IMG/VR virus record: IMGVR_UViG_3300022602_000011
Span: 1 to 36,518 of that record
Direction: 5' to 3' (one strand)
Length of the DNA stretch: 36,518 nucleotides
DNA from: a virus
In this document: in pieces, positions 1 through 5,534 of the stretch
How positions within the stretch are numbered: position 1 is the first letter of the stretch
Layout: every line of letters begins with the position of its first letter
Notes under the pieces: model-generated
What the model saw: only the letters and a program-made list of their open reading frames with translations
Told to the model about the DNA's origin: nothing
The model's database searches: none
Program-made: the position numbers and the translations under genes

Positions 1-108
1 CGATTCTGTAGTTTGTTGCAATAATCTAATTACAATATTGGATTCACTTTGACATGTTTCATAGTGCTTGCAATCATGTTGATCGCAGTAGGGAAATATA
101 TCTTTCAT
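1..108 (-). CDS. N-terminal part of the 64-aa Cys/His-rich protein (repeat copy)
   Basis: This is the first 36 codons of the gene annotated complete at 36309-36503, duplicated by the terminal repeat. The ATG at 108 follows a near-perfect Shine-Dalgarno (AAGGAGG, 6 nt before ATG), and a consensus promoter sits just upstream at 143-171. The reading frame runs off the window edge. It is not a second gene if the genome is circular: the promoter here and the gene end at the right edge belong together. Confidence 0.8.
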   Translation of the reverse strand, partial: MKDIFPYCDQHDCKHYETCQSESNIVIRLLQQTTES

Positions 109-123
109 TGTAAGCCTCCTTAA
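1..123. repeat. Terminal direct repeat, left copy
   Basis: These 123 bases recur exactly at 36396-36518. The match stops at the window edge on the right and continues into unique sequence (from 124) on the left. This is what a circular molecule cut at an arbitrary point with an assembly overlap looks like; a short biological terminal repeat is the alternative. The repeat cuts through an ORF, and that ORF's promoter lies just outside this copy, which favours a circular or circularly permuted genome. Confidence 0.95.
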
Positions 124-142
124 TGTTCTACAATGTAAGTGT

Positions 143-171
143 ATTATAGCATTTCGTGTATTTAGTGTCAA
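143..171 (-). promoter_or_regulatory. Consensus sigma70 promoter with extended -10
   Basis: On the minus strand there is TTGACA (171-166), a spacer of exactly 17 nt, then TATAAT (148-143), preceded by TGC, which gives an extended -10 (TGnTATAAT). Every consensus position matches. The predicted start is near 136, giving a leader of about 28 nt that carries AAGGAGG before the ATG at 108. It should drive the genes that continue through the circular junction at 36503-36309 and 36273-36043, up to the terminator at 35995-36017. Confidence 0.9.
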
Positions 172-227
172 GTATTTTGGCAAATTAAGGATACCTAACC
201 TCCTCACCATTTCTCCATGCCGTCATG

Positions 228-251
228 AAAAAGCCCACCCGATAGTGGGCT
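228..251 (-). terminator. Rho-independent terminator
   Basis: The minus-strand transcript folds as AGCCCAC / loop UAUCGG / GUGGGCU followed by a U run (plus-strand A228-A232). It lies downstream of the 52- and 57-aa genes and upstream of the 143-171 promoter, so it insulates the two units. Its sequence is nearly identical to the terminator at 35995-36017. Confidence 0.85.
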
Positions 252-289
252 CAAATTTCAACACAGTAAGAAGAAGCGGGTTTTTATAA

Positions 290-463
290 TCAATCATTAT
301 TCACTTCAGTTGCTAATTCAGAAATTCGCATAAAAATGTATCTAATTTGATCAAGAGTTAGTAATTGATCTCTACTAATATGAACATGCATTTGTTTCCA
401 TAATCTATCAATAATCTCATCTGCTTGATCCTGTTCATGTTTTAATAAATCTATTGTTATCAT
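290..463 (-). CDS. Small hypothetical protein, 57 aa
   Basis: A 57-codon ORF opens with MITIDLLKHEQDQADEII and is mostly charged and helical (DQLLTLDQIRYIFMRISEL). I do not recognise a family. The start at 463 is supported by AGGA upstream (AGGAACCGAAATG) and by an ATGA overlap with a 9-codon ORF at 489-460, suggesting translational coupling. It is the second gene of the unit driven by the promoter at 700-728, and the terminator at 228-251 follows it. Its position suggests an early host-interaction role, but the sequence does not show one. Confidence 0.7.
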   Translation of the reverse strand: MITIDLLKHEQDQADEIIDRLWKQMHVHISRDQLLTLDQIRYIFMRISELATEVNND

Positions 464-489
464 TTCGGTTCCTGTTCGTCTTCTGTCAT
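460..489 (-). CDS. Nine-residue leader ORF
   Basis: A mini-ORF, ATG at 489, encodes MTEDEQEPK and stops with a TGA that overlaps the ATG of the 57-aa gene (ATGA). It has its own good Shine-Dalgarno (AAAGGA, 5 nt before the ATG). The SD of the next gene lies inside it. This arrangement fits translational coupling: ribosomes finishing the leader would restart on the next gene. It could also be chance, because nine codons carry little coding evidence. Confidence 0.4.
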   Translation of the reverse strand: MTEDEQEPK

Positions 490-505
490 TTTTCGTCCTT
501 TTTAT

Positions 506-664
506 TTAAATTATTTCACCATAACAAAGCATACTTAAAATCACATATTGTTCTGCTTTTTCTTGTGTTTCAAAGTGTATTGTAGTCTTACATAAATCGT
601 CTTCGACTGATAATTTCCATTGATAGCCTGGTTCTTTTTCAGGATGATAAGTTATTGTATGCAT
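506..664 (-). CDS. Small hypothetical protein, 52 aa
   Basis: A 52-codon ORF starts MHTITYHPEKEPGYQWKLSV and ends LSMLCYGEII. The start at 664 has a strong Shine-Dalgarno (GGGAG, 8 nt before ATG) and lies about 30 nt below the predicted start of the consensus promoter at 700-728, making it the first gene of that unit. The alternating beta-type pattern and short length are like small early phage proteins that bind host factors, but no family is recognised and no catalytic motif or membrane segment is visible. Confidence 0.7.
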   Translation of the reverse strand: MHTITYHPEKEPGYQWKLSVEDDLCKTTIHFETQEKAEQYVILSMLCYGEII

Positions 665-699
665 TATTTCGTCTCCCGGACTGTTTAAACAATAACTCT

Positions 700-728
700 A
701 TTATATATTATTTATGATTTCTTGTCAA
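700..728 (-). promoter_or_regulatory. Consensus sigma70 promoter
   Basis: On the minus strand TTGACA (728-723), a 17-nt AT-rich spacer and TATAAT (705-700) match the sigma70 consensus at all twelve positions. The -35 box lies within the last codons of the gene at 712-885. The predicted start near 693 leads into the 52-aa gene (ATG at 664). With the promoter at 143-171 this points to early transcription by host RNA polymerase. Confidence 0.9.
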
Positions 729-885
729 GTTCTTTTAGCACAATCTCTGCCCGAATAAGTGCAAACACCGCTGCAATTTGTTCTGCGGTCGAATCACTCG
801 AAGCCGCCTTGAGCACTGTGTCGAGTCTTGTGAGTTCGGGTGCAATACCCCGTGCCACAAGTTGAGCAGCCAATTCAGGTGTCAT
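712..885 (-). CDS. Small hypothetical protein, 57 aa
   Basis: The frame is open to an ATG at 936, but I choose the ATG at 885 because it has a good Shine-Dalgarno (AGGAG, 7 nt before ATG) and sits at the end of the preceding gene, overlapping it by 11 nt. The product (MTPELAAQLVARGIAPEL...) is predicted helical, with Ala/Leu-rich stretches and a Lys-rich end. No family is recognised. It is the last gene of the unit that begins near 2420, and no terminator follows before the next promoter, whose -35 box lies in its 3' end. Confidence 0.65.
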   Translation of the reverse strand: MTPELAAQLVARGIAPELTRLDTVLKAASSDSTAEQIAAVFALIRAEIVLKELDKKS

Positions 886-1147
886 GCCGCTGCTCCTGTT
901 CCAGATCGGTTTTCCTTGAGTGTCGGCCGCGACCATCTCGTGAGGTCAATCTAGGATAGCCCCGGGCTCCACCTGCACACACATGTGCATTGTAAAATAC
1001 AGCAGTCATGGCCCTATTGCATCCCGGGCAGCGGTATCTTGGTAGTGGCACTCCGGGTTCTCTTGAGGGTTCCGGCACAAAGAATCTATAATATTGTCGG
1101 TGTTCATGCCACTGTTGGGCTCGTCGTCGATATTCAGTTACTAGCAT
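875..1147 (-). CDS. Small putative zinc-binding protein, 90 aa
   Basis: The product has a very basic, aromatic N-terminus (YRRRAQQWHEHRQYYRFF), then CPGC (residues 41-44) followed by a second pair, H56-x-C58 (HVC). Four potential ligands in this spacing suggest a small zinc ribbon. The tail is Arg/Gln-rich and hydrophilic. Such proteins in early phage operons are often nucleic-acid binding, but that is inference. It sits 7 nt after the gene at 1155-1496 and overlaps the next gene by 11 nt. The family is not recognised. Confidence 0.65.
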   Translation of the reverse strand: MLVTEYRRRAQQWHEHRQYYRFFVPEPSREPGVPLPRYRCPGCNRAMTAVFYNAHVCAGGARGYPRLTSRDGRGRHSRKTDLEQEQRHDT

Positions 1148-1154
1148 TGAGTAT

Positions 1155-1496
1155 TTAAACTAGGCCCAATTGTGCCTTGCGAATATCTATGATTTGGTAT
1201 ATCTCACGTTCGGTTACCGGTGTCAACAGGCATGGATATGAATCAGCCGAAATCACCTGGAATCCATCCCGGTTTCGGCGTTGGGTGCGTATCAGTTGTG
1301 CGTATATGCCATACGGCGTGGGATCAGCAATGATTCTATCCCAGCCCGATCTCGTGTAATTTCTATAACTGGTATCAACCACGCAAGCATAGATGGTCAA
1401 GTCCTCGACGTCAAGAAAAGTCAAGTCATAGATATCTTCGTGATTGAGTCGTCCCTGTTTGCGTTCAATGTTGGTTAGTAAAAACTCGCGTGCCAT
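1155..1496 (-). CDS. Hypothetical protein, 113 aa
   Basis: The start at 1496 has a very strong Shine-Dalgarno (AAGGAG, 6 A residues, ATG). The sequence MAREFLLTNIERKQGRLNHEDIY is followed by mixed alpha/beta sequence with several Tyr and Asp residues. I see no catalytic motif, membrane segment or Cys cluster. It overlaps the 3' end of the 61-aa gene at 1465-1650 by 32 nt, the largest overlap in this tightly packed early unit. Function unknown. Confidence 0.7.
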   Translation of the reverse strand: MAREFLLTNIERKQGRLNHEDIYDLTFLDVEDLTIYACVVDTSYRNYTRSGWDRIIADPTPYGIYAQLIRTQRRNRDGFQVISADSYPCLLTPVTEREIYQIIDIRKAQLGLV

Positions 1497-1650
1497 TTTT
1501 TTCTCCTTGTATATGATTTACATGATTGCGACTGATCCAGGCCACATGCTTTTGGCATTGCACACAATACCATTGGGCTGCATGTGGTCCCGATCCCGAT
1601 CTAACTTCTACGTTGTGCCCAAAATGTCGTTGAAATGGCGTCGGTTTCAT
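1465..1650 (-). CDS. Small putative zinc-finger protein, 61 aa
   Basis: I start this at 1650, not the longer ATG at 1674, because its ATG overlaps the stop of the preceding gene (ATGA) and has GAGGA seven bases upstream. The core reads YCVQCQKHVAWISRNHVNHI: a CxxC pair and three downstream His residues that could complete a zinc site. C-x-x-C-x-x-H-[IV]-x-W is a recurrent motif of small phage zinc proteins, from general knowledge. A DNA- or RNA-binding role is inference. Its 3' end is embedded in the next gene in another frame. Confidence 0.65.
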   Translation of the reverse strand: MKPTPFQRHFGHNVEVRSGSGPHAAQWYCVQCQKHVAWISRNHVNHIQGEKNGTRVFTNQH

Positions 1651-2420
1651 ATCTGTTTCCTCTTCACTGTCCAAACTGTGGGTGCTTGGCTTTGTGTTCG
1701 AACTGTGCCTATTTCGCCACTGCTGTGATACAGTGTGCTTTGCAGTGTGGTCATTTGTCGGGTCATTGGGATGATATATTCTTCACCTTCAATGTTTAGT
1801 ATTACTTCTTGTATTTGATTTCCCGCAATTGTGGCCACTGCCAGTGCATTGGCAATCCAAGTGGTGCGTCGGCCTCGTTCATGTAATCTACCAAAACAAA
1901 ATGGTTTGCGATCCGCGGGATCTAGATCTTTGAGATCTCGACGAGTCTGCACAAAATATTCAGTAAATTCCGGCGAGTCATGTTTGTAGGGTTTGACTTC
2001 TCTCAATCTATTCCATCTTTTGAGTTCAGCAGTCAGGGCCAGTATTTCACCGCTCTGGGCCCATTCCTGCGTTTGTAAATTGATGGCCAGTTTAACTCCG
2101 CGTTCGGTTCTACAATGTTGCACACTGATGCCAGTGAAGGCGCGAGTATTAGTGCTCGCGGGCTGGGAGTTTATAACTTCTTCTGAATTTGGAGTGTCCC
2201 CGCTTTCCTCCCCAAAAGAAGGCGAAGCCAACCCATCTGTTTCTGCGTGACTGTGATCACGAGAAATATTGTTTTTTACTTTAATACTTTTATACTTTAA
2301 TAGTTCTCGCGCCTCCTGGCAAAAATCACTAGATTCTGCGTGAACTACTTCTCGCGTTTCTTGATCAAGTTCGACTTGTCTACGGCGTATCTGTTGTAAG
2401 ATTTCTTCATTGGTGCTCAT
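1647..2420 (-). CDS. Hypothetical protein, 257 aa; first gene of an early unit
   Basis: This is the largest gene of the left arm. The start at 2420 has AAAGGA 8 nt upstream and follows a sigma70 promoter at 2454-2481. The N-terminal 45 residues are a charged helix (IRRRQVELDQETREVV), residues about 55-90 are Ser/Glu/Pro-rich and probably disordered, and the remaining part is more compact (CFGRLHERGRRTTWIANALAV; EGEEYIIPMTRQ). I found no Walker, HTH, nuclease or primase motif. Because no replication gene is recognisable elsewhere, this is one candidate for an unrecognised replication or host-takeover factor, on position alone. Confidence 0.75.
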   Translation of the reverse strand: MSTNEEILQQIRRRQVELDQETREVVHAESSDFCQEARELLKYKSIKVKNNISRDHSHAETDGLASPSFGEESGDTPNSEEVINSQPASTNTRAFTGISVQHCRTERGVKLAINLQTQEWAQSGEILALTAELKRWNRLREVKPYKHDSPEFTEYFVQTRRDLKDLDPADRKPFCFGRLHERGRRTTWIANALAVATIAGNQIQEVILNIEGEEYIIPMTRQMTTLQSTLYHSSGEIGTVRTQSQAPTVWTVKRKQI

Positions 2421-2453
2421 TTTGTTTCCTTTTCCTATATACAGTATTTATGT

Positions 2454-2481
2454 ATTATACGCAAAAACACATGATTTACAA
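2454..2481 (-). promoter_or_regulatory. Probable sigma70 promoter
   Basis: On the minus strand TTGTAA (2481-2476), 16-nt spacer, TATAAT (2459-2454). The -10 is perfect and the -35 matches four of six positions. It lies in the 159-nt gap between the genes at 2580-2831 and 1647-2420, about 25 nt before the SD of the latter. I see no other feature in the rest of this gap. Confidence 0.7.
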
Positions 2482-2579
2482 CCATTTTGATAATTATTAT
2501 TGGCAGTTGTTAACCAGACCTCGGAGGATGCAGTGGAGCAATTTTTCTGGTTTCTACCACAATGCCAAATCCGGACTGC

Positions 2580-2831
2580 CTAGTTTATGGGATCGCCGTT
2601 GATGTTGACTATGGCGCTGACATCTGCCATGGCTTCATTGCGTTCCATTTGTTCGCGTAGTTCGATTGCTTGTGAGGCCATGCGTTTATAGTCTTCCGAA
2701 AACTCACCATCCACCAACCAATCATTTAGGGTAAGACTCACCAGACTGTAAATTTCTTGTTCGGTCATGTCAGCACCCAACAGTTCTCTAATGGTGTATT
2801 CAAATTTGTGTATTAGGTTTTTGTATATCAT
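2580..2831 (-). CDS. Small hypothetical protein, 83 aa
   Basis: The product starts MIYKNLIHKFEYTIRELLGADMTEQEIYSLVSLT and appears all-helical and acidic. No family, Cys pair or membrane segment is visible. The start at 2831 has a weak upstream AAAGAACTGAAATG, a variant of the GGAACTGAAATG start region seen before the genes at 5525 and 36273. A strong terminator at 2844-2884 lies between it and the upstream HNH gene, so it must either be expressed by read-through or have a promoter I cannot see. Confidence 0.65.
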   Translation of the reverse strand: MIYKNLIHKFEYTIRELLGADMTEQEIYSLVSLTLNDWLVDGEFSEDYKRMASQAIELREQMERNEAMADVSAIVNINGDPIN

Positions 2832-2843
2832 TTCAGTTCTTTC

Positions 2844-2884
2844 AAAAAAAGGTGAGCCCGAGAATTGTCGAAAAACTCGGGCTC
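2844..2884 (-). terminator. Rho-independent terminator after the HNH gene
   Basis: A perfect 9-bp stem (GAGCCCGAG / CTCGGGCTC, plus 2854-2862 and 2876-2884) has a 13-nt loop. On the minus-strand transcript it is followed by ACC and seven U residues (plus A2844-A2850). Orientation and U run fit termination of the HNH gene transcript coming from 3518. Confidence 0.85.
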
Positions 2885-2942
2885 GTGCAGTTGCACTCTG
2901 GAAAAGGATAGGTTAAAATGGCAAATAACCATGAACTGCATT

Positions 2943-3518
2943 TTATTTAGTGCCGTTCAACCAACGGTAGCCAACTTTTGCACCATAACGTAATGCATAA
3001 GCACGGCGCATGGACACTTTTAGTTTTTTAGCAATTTCGGCTGCAGTGGCAGTTCTAAACCAGCGCAGTTGCGCTTCGGTATACTTGTAGTTGCGATTCT
3101 GTCGGATCACATTGCCGGCAGCATCCACTCGTCGACCACCGGTGTTGTTGCCACCACTGCGTTGTGTGCCGCGTTGTTTCATGAATGCATTTCTGGTGTG
3201 TGCATCACCCAGCACCAAATGCGCCGGGTTCACACAACTGTCATTGTCACAACTGTGCATCACGAATTCATTTGAATCAATAGCACGACCCAGTTTCATA
3301 CGCATGGCCACTCGATGCACCACGGTCATGATTTTTTTGTTATCGCTTTTGCGTATGGCCGAACACATTCTATAGCCCTGTTGATGTCTACCGCCGGTGT
3401 GATTGATACAACCGGATGGTTGTGGATCTAGATATTTTTGCCAGTTACGTTCATTGATTACAATGTCACCGAGATCTAGCATGTTTTCATCGATGTTGAT
3501 ATGTAGCTTGCCTGCCAT
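2943..3518 (-). CDS. HNH endonuclease, homing type
   Basis: A 191-aa protein with a clear phage-type HNH core: VHR at residues 67-69, then MHSCDN (H88, C90), SCVNPAHL (C95, N97, P98, H100) and a conserved N110. An upstream Cys37/His40 pair (GCINH) belongs to the same family pattern. The C-terminal part (about residues 150-180, AAEIAKKLKVSMRRAYAL) looks like a helix-turn-helix DNA-recognition segment, common in HNH homing endonucleases. It would cut DNA and promote its own spread. The start at 3518 has GGAA 7 nt before ATG. It lies at the divergent junction with the plus-strand operon and is followed by a terminator, so it sits as an independent unit. A role in packaging is possible for HNH proteins but unlikely here, far from the terminase. 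Confidence 0.88.
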   Translation of the reverse strand: MAGKLHINIDENMLDLGDIVINERNWQKYLDPQPSGCINHTGGRHQQGYRMCSAIRKSDNKKIMTVVHRVAMRMKLGRAIDSNEFVMHSCDNDSCVNPAHLVLGDAHTRNAFMKQRGTQRSGGNNTGGRRVDAAGNVIRQNRNYKYTEAQLRWFRTATAAEIAKKLKVSMRRAYALRYGAKVGYRWLNGTK

Positions 3519-3546
3519 TGCATTTCCTTTCGTGTTCTATTATAAT
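3518..3546 (+). promoter_or_regulatory. Candidate divergent promoter region
   Basis: The 81-bp gap between the HNH gene and the plus-strand operon contains ATTATAAT, which gives TATAAT on both strands (plus 3541-3546; minus 3544-3539). On the plus strand TTGCAT (3518-3523) lies 17 nt upstream, a weak -35. No good -35 is visible for the minus strand. The plus transcript would start near 3553 and meet the SD AGGAAAGGA before the ATG at 3600. Confidence 0.5.
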
Positions 3547-3599
3547 ATTTAGTCATTTTACACATTTTACTAAATAAATGCAACAGGAAAGGAATAGCA

Positions 3600-4082
3600 A
3601 TGACACACACATGGGACGCACCCATCTATGCCGATGTAGATGAGATAGTGGCACTCATGGAACGGCATTATGAAATCGAAATCAATCAATTTTTCCAATA
3701 CAACCCTTCAAGATTGCGATATCATTTGTATCAATTGATTCTGGATCAGTCGTTTCAAATCAACAAAGAATTTCTTAGAGTGGCCAGGCAACATGGGCGC
3801 ATCATAGCTTGGAGTTGGCTCACACGTGACAAGTTCACTGTGTATGCTGATCAAGAAATGGCCGTGGCCGAATTCATACATATCAATTTAGAATTGCCTG
3901 TGCGCCAACGCATACAATTGATTCGCGAAGTATTACAGGATTGGATTACGTTGTGTGAAGCCAATTCAATACCAGTTCTATGCAGCACCACAATAAGAAT
4001 GGAACAACGAGCATTCATGCGTATTCATGAACAACTGGGTTTTGTGGTGCGTGGCAGTTTTGCATATAGGAGGATCATGTAA
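3600..4082 (+). CDS. GNAT-like acetyltransferase-fold protein
   Basis: A 160-aa protein whose C-terminus reads AFMRIHEQLGFVVRGSFAYRR, the usual end of a GCN5-related N-acetyltransferase (helix, then LGF and a final strand). Before it, VAEFIHINLELPVRQRIQLIREVLQDW lies where motif A should be, but the acetyl-CoA-binding R/Q-x-x-G-x-G/A loop is not intact, so activity is doubtful. Start: ATG at 3600 with AGGAAAGGA upstream. It opens the only plus-strand operon and is joined to the next gene by a TAATG overlap. Substrate unknown. The alternative is a structural protein with a GNAT-like fold. Confidence 0.6.
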   Translation: MTHTWDAPIYADVDEIVALMERHYEIEINQFFQYNPSRLRYHLYQLILDQSFQINKEFLRVARQHGRIIAWSWLTRDKFTVYADQEMAVAEFIHINLELPVRQRIQLIREVLQDWITLCEANSIPVLCSTTIRMEQRAFMRIHEQLGFVVRGSFAYRRIM

Positions 4083-4429
4083 TGTGGGATGAAATATTTG
4101 GTAAGGAACCTGATCGACCCATCGACTGGGCGGATGCAAAGCAGGTGCAGGAGGCCATTGCCGCAGCCAATTCGGGATTCAATGCTGCCTATCAAGCCGG
4201 AGGTGCGGCACAACAGGCGGCCATTTACAATTATAACATGCAGGCACTAAATGCACAGGCCGCACAACAGATTCAACAACGAGCACAACACATGAAACAA
4301 CGCACTTGGGGTCTCAAATGGATGTGGAATGGTGAGCCATGCACCATAGAACAGTTTGCTGAAGCCGCTTACGGAGACACCCCCGAGCGCACACATTTTT
4401 TATTGAAATACAAAGGACGAGACCAATGA
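4082..4429 (+). CDS. Ala/Gln-rich hypothetical protein, 115 aa
   Basis: The start at 4082 overlaps the preceding stop (TAATG) and has a perfect SD (AGGAGG, 8 nt before ATG). Residues about 20-70 are Ala/Gln-rich and helical (GGAAQQAAIYNYNMQALNAQ), a composition shared with phage internal virion proteins. The C-terminal 45 residues are different (GLKWMWNGEPCTIEQFAEAAYG) and look globular. It ends in an ATGA overlap with the GroES-like gene, so the two are probably translationally coupled. No family recognised. Confidence 0.7.
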   Translation: MWDEIFGKEPDRPIDWADAKQVQEAIAAANSGFNAAYQAGGAAQQAAIYNYNMQALNAQAAQQIQQRAQHMKQRTWGLKWMWNGEPCTIEQFAEAAYGDTPERTHFLLKYKGRDQ

Positions 4430-4671
4430 AAGCATTAGGAAAAAACATCGTGGTTCAACGCGAACAACCACAAGAAAGCACTGTAGGTGGAATTATTTAC
4501 ACCGACAACTCACAGGCCACAGTGGCTCTAGTGATATCGGTGGGTGAAGATGTCACAACTGTGAAACCTGCGGATAGACTTATCATTAACTGGGGTGCAG
4601 CAAATCAGGTAAAATACGGCGGCGAAACTGTTAGTATTGTGCACATAGATCAAGTTTTTGCGGTGGTTTAA
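4426..4671 (+). CDS. GroES-like co-chaperonin (Cpn10), miniature
   Basis: An 81-aa protein with the Cpn10 order of elements: MKALGKNIVVQRE (first strand, as in IRPLHDRVIVKR), a mobile-loop segment QESTVGGIIYTD with the GGI core that contacts GroEL, then VALVISVGEDVTTVKPADRLIINWGAANQVKYGGE and a final IVHIDQVFAVV. It is about 15 residues shorter than bacterial GroES, the loss falling mainly around the roof hairpin, where T4 gp31 also departs from GroES. The expected role is to replace or compete with host GroES as the lid of GroEL, for folding phage capsid or other proteins. SD AAAGGA lies upstream, with an ATGA overlap with the preceding gene. The GroEL partner would have to come from the host. 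Confidence 0.85.
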   Translation: MKALGKNIVVQREQPQESTVGGIIYTDNSQATVALVISVGEDVTTVKPADRLIINWGAANQVKYGGETVSIVHIDQVFAVV

Positions 4672-4673
4672 GC

Positions 4674-4877
4674 ATGAAATACCACACCGATTATACTGAC
4701 ACTACTAGAGGTAGTGATTTGCAAATAGAACAGTATGAAATAGTCACCGATGACGCAGATCCTGCGACTGTGGAAATTTATGTGCTGGATCAGCTGGGCA
4801 ATCGAATCGAAGGCGGCACATTTAGAATGGCAGACTTTGCCCATGCCGTTTATAGATTTTACAATACTTTTTATTGA
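4674..4877 (+). CDS. Small hypothetical protein, 67 aa
   Basis: Two bases separate the GroES stop from this ATG. Only a weak purine patch precedes it, so translation probably depends on coupling to the GroES gene. The protein is acidic and beta-rich (LQIEQYEIVTDDADPATVEIYVLD) with an aromatic end (AVYRFYNTFY). No family is recognised. It ends tail-to-tail with the minus-strand gene at 4871-5062, overlapping by 7 bp, and no terminator hairpin is visible at this convergence. Confidence 0.6.
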   Translation: MKYHTDYTDTTRGSDLQIEQYEIVTDDADPATVEIYVLDQLGNRIEGGTFRMADFAHAVYRFYNTFY

Positions 4878-5062
4878 TAGTCGTAGTCGGGGCCTTTTAG
4901 TGCGGATTTAATATCCAACACCAATTGCTCTATACGGTCTATTTTGGTATCCATTCGATCCAGGCGCTCGACTACGCCTTGATATCGTTCTTCACATTCG
5001 GTAAGATGATCTTCTAGCGTGGGAATTGTGAGTGTGACCACTTTATTCACTGTTGCGTCCAT
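4871..5062 (-). CDS. Small coiled-coil protein at the end of the late unit
   Basis: The frame is open further upstream, inside the Dps gene, but the likely start is ATG 5062 (63 aa) or, with a better SD (AAGG, 8 nt), GTG 5068 (65 aa). Both overlap the Dps gene slightly. The body, HLTECEERYQGVVERLDRMD and on to about residue 52, has heptad-like Leu/Ile/Val spacing typical of a short coiled coil. Phage XhlA-type lysis accessory proteins have a similar charged coil but end in a membrane helix, and no such helix is present here. Function unknown. Confidence 0.6.
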   Translation of the reverse strand: MDATVNKVVTLTIPTLEDHLTECEERYQGVVERLDRMDTKIDRIEQLVLDIKSALKGPDYDYQ

Positions 5063-5525
5063 TTGCACTGTGTCGGCCTTCTTGACCCAAGGTGGCTTCC
5101 AGTTGCCAGCAGTATTTGGCAATCCGTTGAATATGGTCGGCAGCCATGTTTGACACATCGGGATAATTAAAAATCTTGCCCGACTGATCCATTTCGTGGT
5201 AAACATCAATCAATTTATACAAGTCATCCAACACTGTTTGCATTAGGTCTTCGGCATCCAGTGCTGGTAAACTGTCATACACTTCACTGGTGCCCATTAC
5301 CATGCCAATGGTTTCTGGCACATGTGTGGCACCACAAGCCAGGATCTCTTCGGCCAAGACATCAATGTTGTCTTGTAAGTATTGATATATCTTTTTTAAC
5401 AACTTGTGATCTTGATAAAAATTGCGTCCACGCACATTCCAGTGTGCCATGTGTGCCTTGTAGTAGGTCACAAAGTTTGTGGCAAATACTCGTTCCAGTG
5501 TTGAGTATAATTCATTTAAATCCAT
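5043..5525 (-). CDS. Dps-like ferritin (DNA-binding protein from starved cells family)
   Basis: A 160-aa four-helix protein of normal Dps length. The signature AHWNVRGRNFYQDHK (residues 27-41) and DNIDVLAEEI (52-61) match the Dps ferroxidase region. Compared with E. coli Dps, H51, H63, D78 and E82 are kept as H28, H40, D55 and E59, but D67 is replaced by K44, so the iron site may be altered. Dps proteins form 12-subunit shells that oxidise and store iron using peroxide, and some coat DNA. Start: TAAGGAACTGAAATG, in which the stop of the preceding gene is fused to the SD. It therefore belongs to the late structural unit. The C-terminal tail (GQEGRHSANGRNSE) is hydrophilic. Confidence 0.88.
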   Translation of the reverse strand: MDLNELYSTLERVFATNFVTYYKAHMAHWNVRGRNFYQDHKLLKKIYQYLQDNIDVLAEEILACGATHVPETIGMVMGTSEVYDSLPALDAEDLMQTVLDDLYKLIDVYHEMDQSGKIFNYPDVSNMAADHIQRIAKYCWQLEATLGQEGRHSANGRNSE

Positions 5526-5534
5526 TTCAGTTCC

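Noticed and set aside
185-226. 13-codon ORF (MTAWRNGEEVRYP) on the minus strand after the terminator
   Set aside because: No SD, begins in the terminator tail, and has no coding evidence.
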